DNA from: Prevotella scopos JCM 17725
Lineage (GTDB): Bacteria > Bacteroidota > Bacteroidia > Bacteroidales > Bacteroidaceae
Length of the DNA stretch: 64,000 nt
NCBI RefSeq assembly: GCF_018127785.1
Contig: NZ_CP072389.1
Location: 310,001-374,000, forward strand
Direction of reading: 5' to 3'
In this document: piece after piece, positions 9,174 to 18,193 of the stretch
How positions within the stretch are numbered: position 1 is the stretch's first letter
Layout of the letters: every line of letters starts with the position of its first letter
Made by a program: the position numbers and the translations under genes
The notes under the pieces: model-generated
What the model was told of the DNA's origin: nothing
The model's database searches: none
Seen by the model: only the letters and a program-made list of their open reading frames with translations

Positions 9174-11162
9174 TTAAAACTTGTATTCTACAAATGCTTC
9201 CATTGCCTCGTAGCAAGCAAGTCCTAAGTCATCATATAGCTTAGCAGTACCTCGGTTGCGGTCTTCTGAACGTTGCCAGAAGAGGCGTTCGTCATTACCG
9301 AGGAACGGAGCACTTTCCATCTGACTCTGGTGCTTGAGGATAGAGTTACGCTTTGCACGCAACTCCTCTGGGCTGATAGGCACACACATCTCGATGTTCT
9401 CAATTTCCCATTCTGCCCATGCACCACGATACATCCATACACGACAGTCCTTCAACCATTCAGCTTTAGCTTCTTTCTCTAGGTCGATAGCAGCCAGAAC
9501 AGCGTCAGTACACTTACGGTGTGTGCCATGAGGGTCGGCCAAGTCACCTGCCACATAAATCTGGTGAGGCTTAACTTTTGTGATGAGTTCTCTTACGATG
9601 TTCACATCAGCTTCACCCATAGGGAGTTTCTCGATCTTACCAGACTCATAGAAAGGAAGGTCGAGGAAGTGAACATGGTCGAGAGGAATCTGATTAAAGG
9701 TTGAAGCCGTACGTGCCTCACCACGACGGATAAGACCTTTGATGACACGAATATCGTGTGAGTCGATATCACCTTCCTTCTTGTTCTTCAAGAACTCTTT
9801 GATCTCTTTGTACTTTGCCTTTATAACCTCATCCTGTTCGCCAGTAAAGAGTTGGTTGAAACCATTGATGAAATGCATAAAGCGTACAACCTCCTCATCG
9901 CCAACAGCAATATTACCAGATGTCTCATAAGCTACATGAACATCGTGTCCCTGCTGTACCAAACGACGGAGTGTTCCACCCATTGAGATGACATCATCAT
10001 CAGGGTGTGGAGAGAATACAATCACTCTCTTAGGGAATGGCTTTGCACGCTCTGGACGATAGGTGTCGTCAGCGTCTGGCTTACCGCCTGGCCATCCTGT
10101 AATAGTATGCTGAAGGTCATTAAAAATCTTAATGTTTGCATTGTATGCTGAACCATAGAGGGCAAGAAGTTCGCTAAGGCCATTCTCATTGTAGTCCTTA
10201 TTGGTCAACTTGAGAAGTGGCTTACCTGTAACCTGGCAAAGCCAAACAAGTGCAGAGCGTACTAACTTATCTGTCCATTTGCATGAAGCAACAAGCCAAG
10301 GATGCTGAATACGTGTCAACTTAGCGGCTGCAGAGAGGTCAATAACAACATGTGCATCGTTATGTGTCTGCAAGAAAGATGCAGGAATAGCATCACTTAC
10401 TTTACCCTCAACAGTCTTCTTGATAATTTCAGCTTTCTCTTCACCCCAAGCAGTAAGGAAAATCTTACGTGCTGAAAGGATGGTGCTGATGCCCATTGTG
10501 ATAGAACAAGGAGGTACAGATTCCTGTGAACCAAAGCTCATTTTCATCTCCTCACGTGAGGTCTCATCAATCAAGATAAGACGTGAAGCAGATGTTATGC
10601 TTGAACCAGGCTCGTTGGTTGCGATATTACCCATACGGCCAATACCCAAAAGGATAACGTCAAGTCCACCTAACTCTTTTATGCTCTGTTCATATTGGCG
10701 GCAATGCTCCTGTACGTCGTCCTGAATAATTGTACCATCAGGTGTATAGATGTTCTCTACCTCGATGTCAATATGATTCAAGAAACGTTCCTTGAGCTGG
10801 TTAATGCTACGGTTTACGTTTTCTACACTGAGTGGGAAGTATTCGTAAGCATTGAAGATGACAACATTCTTAAAGCTCAATTTGCCAGCTTGATGACGCT
10901 TGATAAGCTCCTGGAAAATTGGTGTGAGGGAAGAGCCAGAGCCAATGCTCATAACATATTTTCTTCCTTCTTGCTCTCTCTTCTTGATGTCTGCTTCAAG
11001 TTGATTAGCTATGTCGATTGTGCCTTCTTCAATTGTTGGGAAGATATCAGTAGGAACCTTCTCAAAACGTGTTATCTCCGAACGTTCAATAGCTGTTGCT
11101 GGCCGATAAAACTCCTCAGGTATTTGATTGAGTACAATCTGTGAACTTAAATTCAGTTTCAT
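9174..11162 (-). CDS. NagB-like domain fused to PIG-L (LmbE) deacetylase
   Basis: A 662-residue two-domain protein matching the Bacteroidales 'glucosamine-6-phosphate deaminase-like' fusion. Residues 20-310 are NagB-like, but at the positions of the NagB catalytic residues there is Tyr106 (NagB Asp72 in DEY), Met177 (Asp141) and Asn179 (His143); only the later Glu184 in NEPGSS is kept. Deaminase activity is therefore unlikely. Residues 375-640 are a PIG-L/LmbE zinc hydrolase with the intact motif HPDDD (386-390) and a DPHGTHRKC segment, typical of N-acetyl-sugar deacetylases. Its ATG overlaps the nagB stop (TAATG), so translation is probably coupled. Function as a sugar deacetylase guided by a sugar-phosphate-binding pseudoenzyme domain is inference. 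Confidence 0.85.
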   Translation of the reverse strand: MKLNLSSQIVLNQIPEEFYRPATAIERSEITRFEKVPTDIFPTIEEGTIDIANQLEADIKKREQEGRKYVMSIGSGSSLTPIFQELIKRHQAGKLSFKNVVIFNAYEYFPLSVENVNRSINQLKERFLNHIDIEVENIYTPDGTIIQDDVQEHCRQYEQSIKELGGLDVILLGIGRMGNIATNEPGSSITSASRLILIDETSREEMKMSFGSQESVPPCSITMGISTILSARKIFLTAWGEEKAEIIKKTVEGKVSDAIPASFLQTHNDAHVVIDLSAAAKLTRIQHPWLVASCKWTDKLVRSALVWLCQVTGKPLLKLTNKDYNENGLSELLALYGSAYNANIKIFNDLQHTITGWPGGKPDADDTYRPERAKPFPKRVIVFSPHPDDDVISMGGTLRRLVQQGHDVHVAYETSGNIAVGDEEVVRFMHFINGFNQLFTGEQDEVIKAKYKEIKEFLKNKKEGDIDSHDIRVIKGLIRRGEARTASTFNQIPLDHVHFLDLPFYESGKIEKLPMGEADVNIVRELITKVKPHQIYVAGDLADPHGTHRKCTDAVLAAIDLEKEAKAEWLKDCRVWMYRGAWAEWEIENIEMCVPISPEELRAKRNSILKHQSQMESAPFLGNDERLFWQRSEDRNRGTAKLYDDLGLACYEAMEAFVEYKF

Positions 11163-11950
11163 TACAAGTTCTCCTTTTCTATGTCTTTAAAGTATTTGTA
11201 TGTTTCTACTATTAATTTGTCTGTAGCACTCTCATCACAAACAATGATACCATGCTCGTGCATCTGTAAAGCACTGATTGTCCACTTCTGTGTGATTGCG
11301 CCTTCTACTGCCGCACGCAAGGCCTCTGCCTTGTTGTGACCATTTACAAGAATCAATACTTCCTTTGCATCCATTACGGTACCAACACCTACTGTCAGGG
11401 CATGAACAGGAACCTTATTTGGGTCATTGTCGAAGAAACGTGAGTTGGCAATACGTGTGTCTGATGTCAATGTCTTGATACGAGTGCGTGAACGGAGAGA
11501 TGAACCTGGTTCGTTGAAGGCAATGTGACCATCAGGGCCGATACCACCCAAGAAGAGGTCGATACCACCCGCCTCACGAATCATGTCCTCATAATGCTGG
11601 CACTCTGCCTCAAGGTCTTTTGCGTTACCATTCAAGATATGAATGTTCTCCTTTGGACAATCAATGTGATTGAAGAGGTTCTCTGCCATAAAGCTGTGAT
11701 AGCTTTGTGGGTGATTCTCTGGCAAACCAACATACTCGTCCATGTTGAATGTAACAACATTCTTGAAGCTCACTCTTCCTTCTTTATAAGCCTTTACCAA
11801 CTCTGCATACATACCCTCTGGTGAAGAACCAGTTGGCAAACCGAGTACAAATGGCTTGTCTTGATTTTTAGCAGCATTGATACGTTCAATGACGTAGTTT
11901 GCTGCCCATTTAGATAACTTCTCGTAGTTAGGTTCTATAATTAATCTCAT
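11162..11950 (-). CDS. nagB: Glucosamine-6-phosphate deaminase
   Basis: A 262-residue cytoplasmic enzyme converting glucosamine-6-phosphate to fructose-6-phosphate and ammonia. The catalytic motifs are intact: [17 protein letters not shown] (Asp base), [17 protein letters not shown] (Asp, His and Glu) and the substrate loop [11 protein letters not shown] near residue 40. Length is standard. It stands between the MFS permease gene (54 bp) and the NagB-like/PIG-L fusion (1-nt overlap), and works with the sialidase to turn released amino sugars into glycolytic intermediates. The start is the first ATG and gives the expected N-terminus [17 protein letters not shown]. Confidence 0.95.
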   Translation of the reverse strand: MRLIIEPNYEKLSKWAANYVIERINAAKNQDKPFVLGLPTGSSPEGMYAELVKAYKEGRVSFKNVVTFNMDEYVGLPENHPQSYHSFMAENLFNHIDCPKENIHILNGNAKDLEAECQHYEDMIREAGGIDLFLGGIGPDGHIAFNEPGSSLRSRTRIKTLTSDTRIANSRFFDNDPNKVPVHALTVGVGTVMDAKEVLILVNGHNKAEALRAAVEGAITQKWTISALQMHEHGIIVCDESATDKLIVETYKYFKDIEKENL

Positions 11951-12004
11951 ACTTTTTGGTTTTAATTATTTATTTCTGGTTTTATGTTTAGAAAGTCTCT
12001 ATTT

Positions 12005-13321
12005 TTATGCTCCAATCTTTTCTTTCTTCGTGTTGTCTGCGTATGTGAATGGAACGAACCATGTTATAAGTAGCGCAGGAATGGTACATACCAAGACGAA
12101 GATAAAGAAGTGACGATAACCGAAGAAGTCACTGAAAACACCACTCAACATACCCGGTAACATTACCCCCAAGTTCATAATACCACTTGCAAAAGCATAG
12201 TGTGCCATCTGGTGTTTACCTGGTGCAATCTGTTGCATCATAAAGAGTGATAGTCCAACAAAGCCGAAGCCATAGCCGAAGTATTCCATTACGATAGCAC
12301 CGCCAATCAACCAAAGGCTCTCTGGTTGATAGATTGCTAAGAATGTATAGGCTATGAATGGGATGTTGAATACCAATGCGAGGGAGAAAAGACTCTTTTG
12401 CAATCCTCTCCATGCAATGTAATAGCCTGCAAGGATTGAGCCAATAACGAATGCTGCAGCACCAAAGGTACCATAGCAGAGCCCAATCTCTTGTTCACTT
12501 AATCCCAAACCTTGTTCGATACGTGATGCCTTAAGGAAGAGAGGTACAATCTTCATTACAAAACCCTCTGCAAAACGATAGAGGATGATGAAGAAGATAT
12601 AATATATAATGTGTTTCTTCTTAAAAAAGTCGCGGAACACTTCAACAAGCTCGTTTAATGAATCTTTTAATGATTTAGGCGATTCCGTTGTAGCCTTTTT
12701 TGGGTTTGGAAGGATAAAGACATGGTAACAACCTATCACAATCATTATTGTAGCGATGATAAGCATGATAAACATCCATGCTTTCGTTACGCCGAAATGC
12801 TCAATGAATGTTCCTGCCAAGTAAACAAGTCCACCTGTTGCTGCAATCTTTGCAATGTTATAAAAAGCTCCTTGCCAACCTATCCAGCGTGCTTGCTCTT
12901 CGTTTGAGAGTGCTGACATATAGATACCATCTGCAGCAATGTCATGTGTAGCACCACTCAATGCTATGACAGCGAGTATCGCAATCGTGACTGAAAAGAA
13001 GAACGGAAGATGAAGTGCAAAGGCTACTAATGCAAAAAGCACACCTGTTAACAGCTGTGTCAATACAACAAAGAATTTCTTTGTCTTGTAAATCTCTAAG
13101 AACGGACTCCATAGTGGTTTAAGTGTCCATGGAAGCATGATGAGGGAGGTCCAAAAGGCTATCTGTTTATCAGATACTCCCATTCCTTTATACATGAGTG
13201 TACATACCATATTGAGTACGACGAAAGGCATACCCATGGCGAAATAAAGCGTAGGAACCCATGTCGCTGGGCTATGCAGCAGTTTGTTTTCCTCTTTTAG
13301 GTTCTTAGAATTTAAATTCAT
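12005..13321 (-). CDS. AmpG-like MFS permease
   Basis: A 438-residue membrane protein with about 12 predicted helices. The opening WVPTLYFAMGMPFVVLNMV, the SLIMLPWTLKPLWSPFLEIY segment and the SGATHDIAADGIYMSAL motif are characteristic of AmpG-like peptide/sugar importers of the major facilitator superfamily. It heads the minus-strand operon with nagB, the PIG-L fusion and sialidase, so its substrate is likely a sialic acid, amino sugar or muropeptide fragment; the sequence does not decide which. A near-consensus box CTAAAGTA (minus strand, 13356-13363) lies about 35 nt upstream of the start. Confidence 0.8.
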   Translation of the reverse strand: MNLNSKNLKEENKLLHSPATWVPTLYFAMGMPFVVLNMVCTLMYKGMGVSDKQIAFWTSLIMLPWTLKPLWSPFLEIYKTKKFFVVLTQLLTGVLFALVAFALHLPFFFSVTIAILAVIALSGATHDIAADGIYMSALSNEEQARWIGWQGAFYNIAKIAATGGLVYLAGTFIEHFGVTKAWMFIMLIIATIMIVIGCYHVFILPNPKKATTESPKSLKDSLNELVEVFRDFFKKKHIIYYIFFIILYRFAEGFVMKIVPLFLKASRIEQGLGLSEQEIGLCYGTFGAAAFVIGSILAGYYIAWRGLQKSLFSLALVFNIPFIAYTFLAIYQPESLWLIGGAIVMEYFGYGFGFVGLSLFMMQQIAPGKHQMAHYAFASGIMNLGVMLPGMLSGVFSDFFGYRHFFIFVLVCTIPALLITWFVPFTYADNTKKEKIGA

Positions 13322-13495
13322 TTTCTTTTTATAAGATTTTCTAAAGAAAGTACAGCTAAAGTAGCATTTTTACTTATTAAAAAAGTCTTATTTAACTTTA
13401 ATTTGCGAACATAATAGCTCTCTTGCTTTTGAAACTTCCTTTCTTCTAATAATTGTAAATATAACGTCTATTAGTTGTTTTTTATTGTGTGTGTG

Positions 13496-13527
13496 TTTGG
13501 TTCTTTCGATGATTTTGCCTAAATTTG
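13496..13527 (+). promoter_or_regulatory. Promoter of the fucosidase gene
   Basis: TTTG at 13496-13499 and TAAATTTG at 13520-13527, 20 nt apart, match the Bacteroidota consensus. A possible TTG start at 13525 lies inside the box, so translation should begin at ATG 13570. Confidence 0.75.
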
Positions 13528-13569
13528 CTGCGAATATCAATTTTATATATTAAAATCATTACCTTTTTT

Positions 13570-15114
13570 ATGTGGCTGAATACTTATTCCCGTTTCTTTA
13601 AGACGACAATAGCTTGTTCGGGTTTACTCTTTGCTCCAGCGATTCTTCCAGTAATCCATGCGCAGGAACAGAATGTTGTTGTGATTAACCCGACAGATTC
13701 TCCTGCTGACATTGTTCGTAAGGCAGCGAATGTTATTCCTTCCCAGCGTCAGTTCAATTGGCAACGTCAGGAGTTAACGGCGTTCTTACATTATGGCGTT
13801 AATACTTATACAGGACGAGAGTGGGGCGATGGTAAGGAGTCACCTGCTATCTTCAACCCAACAGACCTTGATGCGGACCAGTGGATACGTGAATTGAAAG
13901 CAGCTGGCTTTAAGTGTGCTATTCTTACTTGTAAACACCATGATGGTTTCTGTCTATGGCCATCAGCCTATACGGAGCATAGTGTAAAACATTCTCCATG
14001 GAAAAATGGGAAGGGAGACGTAGTGCGTGAGGTCAGCGACGCCTGTAGAAAGTATGGTATGGAGTTTGGTGTTTACCTCTCTCCCTGGGACCGTAATTCT
14101 CCACTTTATGGAACAAAAGAGTATAATGATTTCTTCGTAAAGCAGTTGACTGAGTTGCTGACGCAATATGGTAAGGTGAGCGAAGTATGGTTTGATGGTG
14201 CTTGTGGCGAAGGGGCAAATGGCAAGAAGCAGGAGTACGATTTTGTACGTTGGTATGAGCTTATCCGTAAGTTACAACCTGAGGCAGTGATAGCTGTCAT
14301 GGGACCTGATGTTCGTTGGGTTGGTACTGAGACTGGTCGTGGGCGTGAGATGGAATGGAGTGTTGTTCCTAAGGATAATCTTGATCAGGATGCGATTGCT
14401 AAGAACTCACAGCAGGAAGTACTGACTGCACCTGTCGGTGATATGATGGGGCAGGACCTTGGTAGTCGTAAGAAGATTGAGAAGGCAAAGTCACTTATTT
14501 GGTATCCTGCTGAGATTGACGTATCTATCCGTCCAGGTTGGTTCTATCATGAGGATCAGGATAGCAAGGTGAAGTCGCCAAAGGAACTGATGGACATCTA
14601 TTTCACATCTGTCGGAATGAATGGTGTACTCCTCTTGAATCTCCCTCCTAATAAGGAAGGCAAACTCTCTGAGGCTGATATAAGAAGTCTTCGTGGTTTC
14701 CGTCAGTTGTATGTAAATACCTTCACTGATAACCTCTTGGCAAAGGCAAAGGTTACTTGCGCAGTTTCAGAAGGTAAGGGTCGCAATGTTATTGACGACA
14801 ATTACGACACATCTGTACGTCCAAAGATGAAGGATGGTAAGGCTGTCTTCCAATTTAAGTTGAAGAAGCCAGCTACTTTCAACGTTCTTTCCGTGCAGGA
14901 GGATATCCGTAAGGGACAGCGTGTAGAGAAGTTCTCACTCGAAGTAAAGGATGCTAAGGGCAACTGGAAGAAGGTAACAGGGGGAACAACTGTTGGTCAT
15001 AAGCGTTTGTTGAAGTTCCCTGTTGAGACTGCTAAAGAGGTGCGCCTTATCATCAGTGAGGTGCGTGCCGTACCTGCTATTTCTGAGATTGGTTTGTACC
15101 GATTAAGAGATTAA
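13570..15114 (+). CDS. Alpha-L-fucosidase (GH29)
   Basis: A 514-residue exported glycosidase. After a signal peptide (through about VIHAQ) the GH29 barrel shows HYGVNTYTGREWGDG, CKHHDGFCLWPS and EVWFDGACGEG, in which the Asp of WFDG is the catalytic nucleophile. The C-terminal 110 residues form a beta-rich domain resembling F5/8-type carbohydrate-binding modules. It removes terminal fucose from host glycans and is divergently arranged with the sialidase/NagB operon, which supports a joint role in mucin-type glycan use. ATG 13570 is chosen over the upstream TTG because the promoter box overlaps the latter. Confidence 0.9.
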   Translation: MWLNTYSRFFKTTIACSGLLFAPAILPVIHAQEQNVVVINPTDSPADIVRKAANVIPSQRQFNWQRQELTAFLHYGVNTYTGREWGDGKESPAIFNPTDLDADQWIRELKAAGFKCAILTCKHHDGFCLWPSAYTEHSVKHSPWKNGKGDVVREVSDACRKYGMEFGVYLSPWDRNSPLYGTKEYNDFFVKQLTELLTQYGKVSEVWFDGACGEGANGKKQEYDFVRWYELIRKLQPEAVIAVMGPDVRWVGTETGRGREMEWSVVPKDNLDQDAIAKNSQQEVLTAPVGDMMGQDLGSRKKIEKAKSLIWYPAEIDVSIRPGWFYHEDQDSKVKSPKELMDIYFTSVGMNGVLLLNLPPNKEGKLSEADIRSLRGFRQLYVNTFTDNLLAKAKVTCAVSEGKGRNVIDDNYDTSVRPKMKDGKAVFQFKLKKPATFNVLSVQEDIRKGQRVEKFSLEVKDAKGNWKKVTGGTTVGHKRLLKFPVETAKEVRLIISEVRAVPAISEIGLYRLRD

Positions 15115-15194
15115 GCTATTTTTCTTAGGCTTATTACAATAAGTTATCTACCAAAAGTGAATATATACATAAGCCATATGATATAAAAGTTAAT

Positions 15195-15225
15195 AATCAG
15201 AACCATAGCTTTTATGGTTCTGATT
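15195..15225. terminator. 12-bp stem hairpin after the fucosidase gene
   Basis: AATCAGAACCAT and its perfect complement flank a 7-nt loop. There is no long T tract, so it may be a weak terminator or an mRNA-stabilising hairpin. An ATG at 15214 lies in the stem and is an unlikely start. Confidence 0.55.
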
Positions 15226-15240
15226 ATAAAAGATAAGTAT

Positions 15241-15819
15241 ATGTACAGACTTTTCTTACTATTTTGTTTTATAAGCTGCATCAGCAGTTGTTATAATTCA
15301 AAAGGCTTATCTCACAATATAAGTCAGGGCTTTGTTGGAGATACAATCTATACAACCTTTGAAAAATATGATAGGACCGTTGTGAGATATGAAAATACAA
15401 TTGTTAATCATATAAAACAAAAGGTTGTTATAATAGCAAAAGACAGAAATAATATCTGTAAGTCAGAGATTCTTTTTGTGGGGAGTATTCTCAATTCAAA
15501 TATTGACACTATATCCTTTTTAAAAAAAGAAGATACATTTGGACTAAAAGAAAGTCCTCATTCTTCAGGAAATATTATTGTGTATAAAAATAGAATAAGA
15601 CAAGGTTATTACTCAAATTTCCCCAAAGGTTTTTTTGTAAAAGTTGAAGATAATATTTTACACATAAAGGACGTGATGGAAGAAGATTTGAATGGGCAGC
15701 CTGTTCTTGGGGTCCTCAATTTATTAAACTTTAAGGAAGAGATACCTCACAGTGTTTTTATCTATATAAATCAAGATAATGGAGACGAACATGTTTTTCA
15801 TAAATATAGTGGTAAATAA
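15241..15819 (+). CDS. Hypothetical lipoprotein
   Basis: A 192-residue protein not recognised as a known family. The N-terminus MYRLFLLFCFISCISSC is a lipoprotein signal with a probable lipobox ending at Cys17 (ISSC), so the mature protein should be membrane-anchored. The rest is beta-strand-like with many Lys, Asn and Ile residues. Base composition is clearly more AT-rich than the fucosidase gene before it, which hints at recent acquisition. ATG 15241 is preferred to 15214 because the latter lies in a hairpin stem and would extend the signal oddly. No neighbour gives a clue to function. Confidence 0.6.
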   Translation: MYRLFLLFCFISCISSCYNSKGLSHNISQGFVGDTIYTTFEKYDRTVVRYENTIVNHIKQKVVIIAKDRNNICKSEILFVGSILNSNIDTISFLKKEDTFGLKESPHSSGNIIVYKNRIRQGYYSNFPKGFFVKVEDNILHIKDVMEEDLNGQPVLGVLNLLNFKEEIPHSVFIYINQDNGDEHVFHKYSGK

Positions 15820-15949
15820 GTCTTCTACAAGTTAAAGTGGCGATTGTGTTATAGGTATAATCGTACATTTCTTACACGAGACGAAGACTGTACATAATGC
15901 AAACATCTTAATGGCTAACAATATATAAAAGAACTTAGAGCAAGTAGAT

Positions 15950-16154
15950 AAGTTATATAAAAGAGGGTGTGTCAAAATACAAATTAATAACTTGACAACT
16001 TTCAATCTATAAGTAGAATCTTCAAAAGGCAAAGAAAAGACCATTTCTTTACTCAAAATCGAATATGGAAATGGCATTTTTATTGGATTGTTTCAAATTG
16101 TTAGATTATCAAAATGGTATTTGCATTTTGACACACCCTCTTTTTTATATAACT
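15950..16154. mobile_element. MITE-like element with long terminal inverted repeats
   Basis: The ends share GAGGGTGTGTCAAAAT followed by RCAAAT and are preceded by AAGTTATATAAAA on both sides, giving inverted repeats of about 35 bp. The interior (about 135 bp) codes for nothing credible and contains a smaller hairpin (CCATTTC ... GGAAATGG). Such non-coding palindromic elements are usually mobilised by a related transposase elsewhere. Confidence 0.65.
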
Positions 16155-16169
16155 TGCATTAATGGTCTT

Positions 16170-17078
16170 TTATTTCCTTGTCAACTTATTGGTTTGTTGT
16201 TTCTTAAATATCAATAGGTTATCTGCATACTCCTTCCAATCAGCCACTCCACAGATGCTATCAGATGGTGTACGATAGAAGGTGTTGCCGTTGTTTCCAC
16301 CTGTCAGATAGATGGCATCGGTAAAGCCATAGTCAGCAAGGGCTTGTGCAAAGTCGTAGAGGGATTCTTTATGGATTGTCTCAACATAGCAAATCGTTGT
16401 AGAGCCGGCTTTACGTGCCAATGCACAGCGTGTCACTTTTCCCTTTAAGGCAAACTGTTCCTCACATATTTGTCCTGCTGATACGAGGGCGAATTGGCGG
16501 AACATACTACCGTTGTGGGCTTTTACATACTCCTTTATAGAATCGTCTTGACCGATACCTATTTGCCACTTGTCGCCAACAATAGCTACAAAGCCAGCCT
16601 TGCTATGCCCATTTGCATATTCCTTTCCTTGATAGACAAAGTCGCCAATATACTTGTATTCATGGTTTTCATCCCAATAAAAGTCCCAACCATGTGTGAC
16701 AAGACAGATGGTTGAGTCGCTGTCTGAAGGGGCTGTGCGAGATAGGGTAGGCGTAAGTCCGTGCAATTCATATAGTTTCATGCTCACACCATAAAGTGAG
16801 TCTACCGTCATCGTTACGCCTTGTAAAGAGTCTGACGGCATCTTTTCCAAGTCGCGAATGATTTCTGTTGATGTGCGACTTAGTGGGTAATCAAAAGCGA
16901 GTGTACGGCTGTTTGCTTTCTGCCAGAAGTAGAAGGTTGCTGCAGAAAGGACAATGAAAGCAAGCACAACAAGTCCTACCCACCATCTTCGAGATGCTGT
17001 TTTCTGCTTATTTTCTTTCTGAGAAGGCTTAAAGTCTGTACCTCCTAAGAACTGAATATCGTCGTCACTATAACTCAT
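16170..17078 (-). CDS. Membrane-anchored protein, phosphodiester glycosidase (NAGPA)-like
   Basis: A 302-residue protein with one transmembrane helix (about residues 31-50, WWVGLVVLAFIVLSAATFYFW) after a short acidic cytoplasmic head. The remainder should be periplasmic. The pattern GDKWQIGIG, then QFALVSAGQICEEQFALKGK, RCALARKAG and ALADYGFTDAIYLTGG resembles the NAGPA/phosphodiester glycosidase fold, but this is a weak recognition and the protein may be better called hypothetical. The start overlaps the LytTR regulator gene by 11 bp, so the two are almost certainly co-translated; the regulator may act on or with it. Confidence 0.5.
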   Translation of the reverse strand: MSYSDDDIQFLGGTDFKPSQKENKQKTASRRWWVGLVVLAFIVLSAATFYFWQKANSRTLAFDYPLSRTSTEIIRDLEKMPSDSLQGVTMTVDSLYGVSMKLYELHGLTPTLSRTAPSDSDSTICLVTHGWDFYWDENHEYKYIGDFVYQGKEYANGHSKAGFVAIVGDKWQIGIGQDDSIKEYVKAHNGSMFRQFALVSAGQICEEQFALKGKVTRCALARKAGSTTICYVETIHKESLYDFAQALADYGFTDAIYLTGGNNGNTFYRTPSDSICGVADWKEYADNLLIFKKQQTNKLTRK

Positions 17079-17445
17079 TTTGCTTTTGTTTTAATCCCTC
17101 TTCAAGAAGTTGCAGGGCTTTATGGGAAATAGAATCAAGAACTATCTTTTGTGAAAGTTCTTTTCTCCATAGGCTCAGCTGGTCCTTCTTTGTGTCAATT
17201 CTACTGATATAGTGAAGGTTGAGAACATATTGTTTACCCACTCTTACAAACACGATTTCTTGCTGTCGCATCTGTTGGTCAATGAGTTCTGTAATGGCTT
17301 TGAGGTTTATCCATAGCTGTATCTCCTCACCATTTGAGAGTGTCATCACACAATAGTTGCCGTCTGACCGGATATAAAGAATCTCGTCAAACGCCAGTCG
17401 CATCATTTCTGTGCTTCCGTTTTGTATGATTAACAGCTGCTTCAC
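17068..17445 (-). CDS. LytTR-domain DNA-binding regulator
   Basis: A 125-residue protein consisting of a LytTR domain only (residues 5-105): FDEILYIRSDGNYCVMTLSNGEE, then VFVRVGKQYVLNLHYISRID, the classic LytTR core. There is no receiver domain, so it is not a standard response regulator. A minus-strand box TAAATTTG (17477-17484) lies 32 nt upstream. It overlaps the following membrane protein gene by 11 bp, a layout seen when a stand-alone LytTR protein pairs with a membrane partner. Confidence 0.85.
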   Translation of the reverse strand: MKQLLIIQNGSTEMMRLAFDEILYIRSDGNYCVMTLSNGEEIQLWINLKAITELIDQQMRQQEIVFVRVGKQYVLNLHYISRIDTKKDQLSLWRKELSQKIVLDSISHKALQLLEEGLKQKQNEL

Positions 17446-17557
17446 TACTTATTATCAATGAATTGTTATATTACTGCAAATTTAGTAATAAAAAGCTATA
17501 CTCTTATGGTTTTGTATAAGAATCTATTTCTTTCGGGTATTCAATGGTTTAGGATGG

Positions 17558-18193
17558 CTACTCACAGAAGTCTTTCCTATGTGTAACATATAAATCAATA
17601 AAGAGTTTAACTCTTGCTAGTAATTCTCTTATATGTGTCCATATAGCCCTTGGATGTCGTACGTCATCAGCATTATATCCCACAGCTTTAATGTTCATCT
17701 TGTCTGCTAAGAAGATACTGCGCTCATTGTGCCACTTCTGTGAGATAATAATCATATCATTTACTCCAAAGTGTTGCTTAATATTTCTCATAGAGAGTAG
17801 GGTGCGATAGCCTTGTCCGTCCATAGTGATGATACTGTCGGGTACGCCTCTTTTCATCAGGTCTTGTCGCATAGTCTGTGGTTCGTCATATCCTTTGCGC
17901 TTGTCTCCACTGATGATGAGATATTTGAACTTTCTGTGTTTGTAAAGTTTTACTGTAGCATTGATACGTGCCATGTAGAAGGCACTTGGTCTTTTACCTC
18001 CCCTTGCCTTCGGGTTAGTGCCAAGCAGTAGGGCTGTATGCATAGTGGGGACTTCATTGATATTATTGAATGTTCTTCCCTTGGCATTCTTATCAACGAT
18101 TATATTGCACAACGTAATAATAGTTCCGAGTATGGCAATGATAATGGAGGTAGAATAAAAGATTCGCTTCTTTCTCTGTTTGTTTCTTTTCAT
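17558..18193 (-). CDS. SanA/ElyC-like DUF218 membrane protein
   Basis: A 211-residue protein with an N-terminal transmembrane helix (FYSTSIIIAILGTIITLCNIIV) followed by a DUF218 domain: TALLLGTNPKARGGKRPSAFYMARI, YLIISGDKRKGYDEPQTM, MDGQGYRTLLSM and IIISQKWHNERSIFLA. This is the SanA/YdcF pattern, associated with envelope integrity and vancomycin sensitivity in other bacteria. A box CAAAGTTA (minus-strand TAACTTTG, 18272-18279) precedes it. It appears to be monocistronic. Confidence 0.82.
   Translation of the reverse strand: MKRNKQRKKRIFYSTSIIIAILGTIITLCNIIVDKNAKGRTFNNINEVPTMHTALLLGTNPKARGGKRPSAFYMARINATVKLYKHRKFKYLIISGDKRKGYDEPQTMRQDLMKRGVPDSIITMDGQGYRTLLSMRNIKQHFGVNDMIIISQKWHNERSIFLADKMNIKAVGYNADDVRHPRAIWTHIRELLARVKLFIDLYVTHRKDFCE

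Noticed and set aside
15832..16077. 81-codon minus-strand frame
   Set aside because: It overlaps the MITE-like element and shows no protein features.
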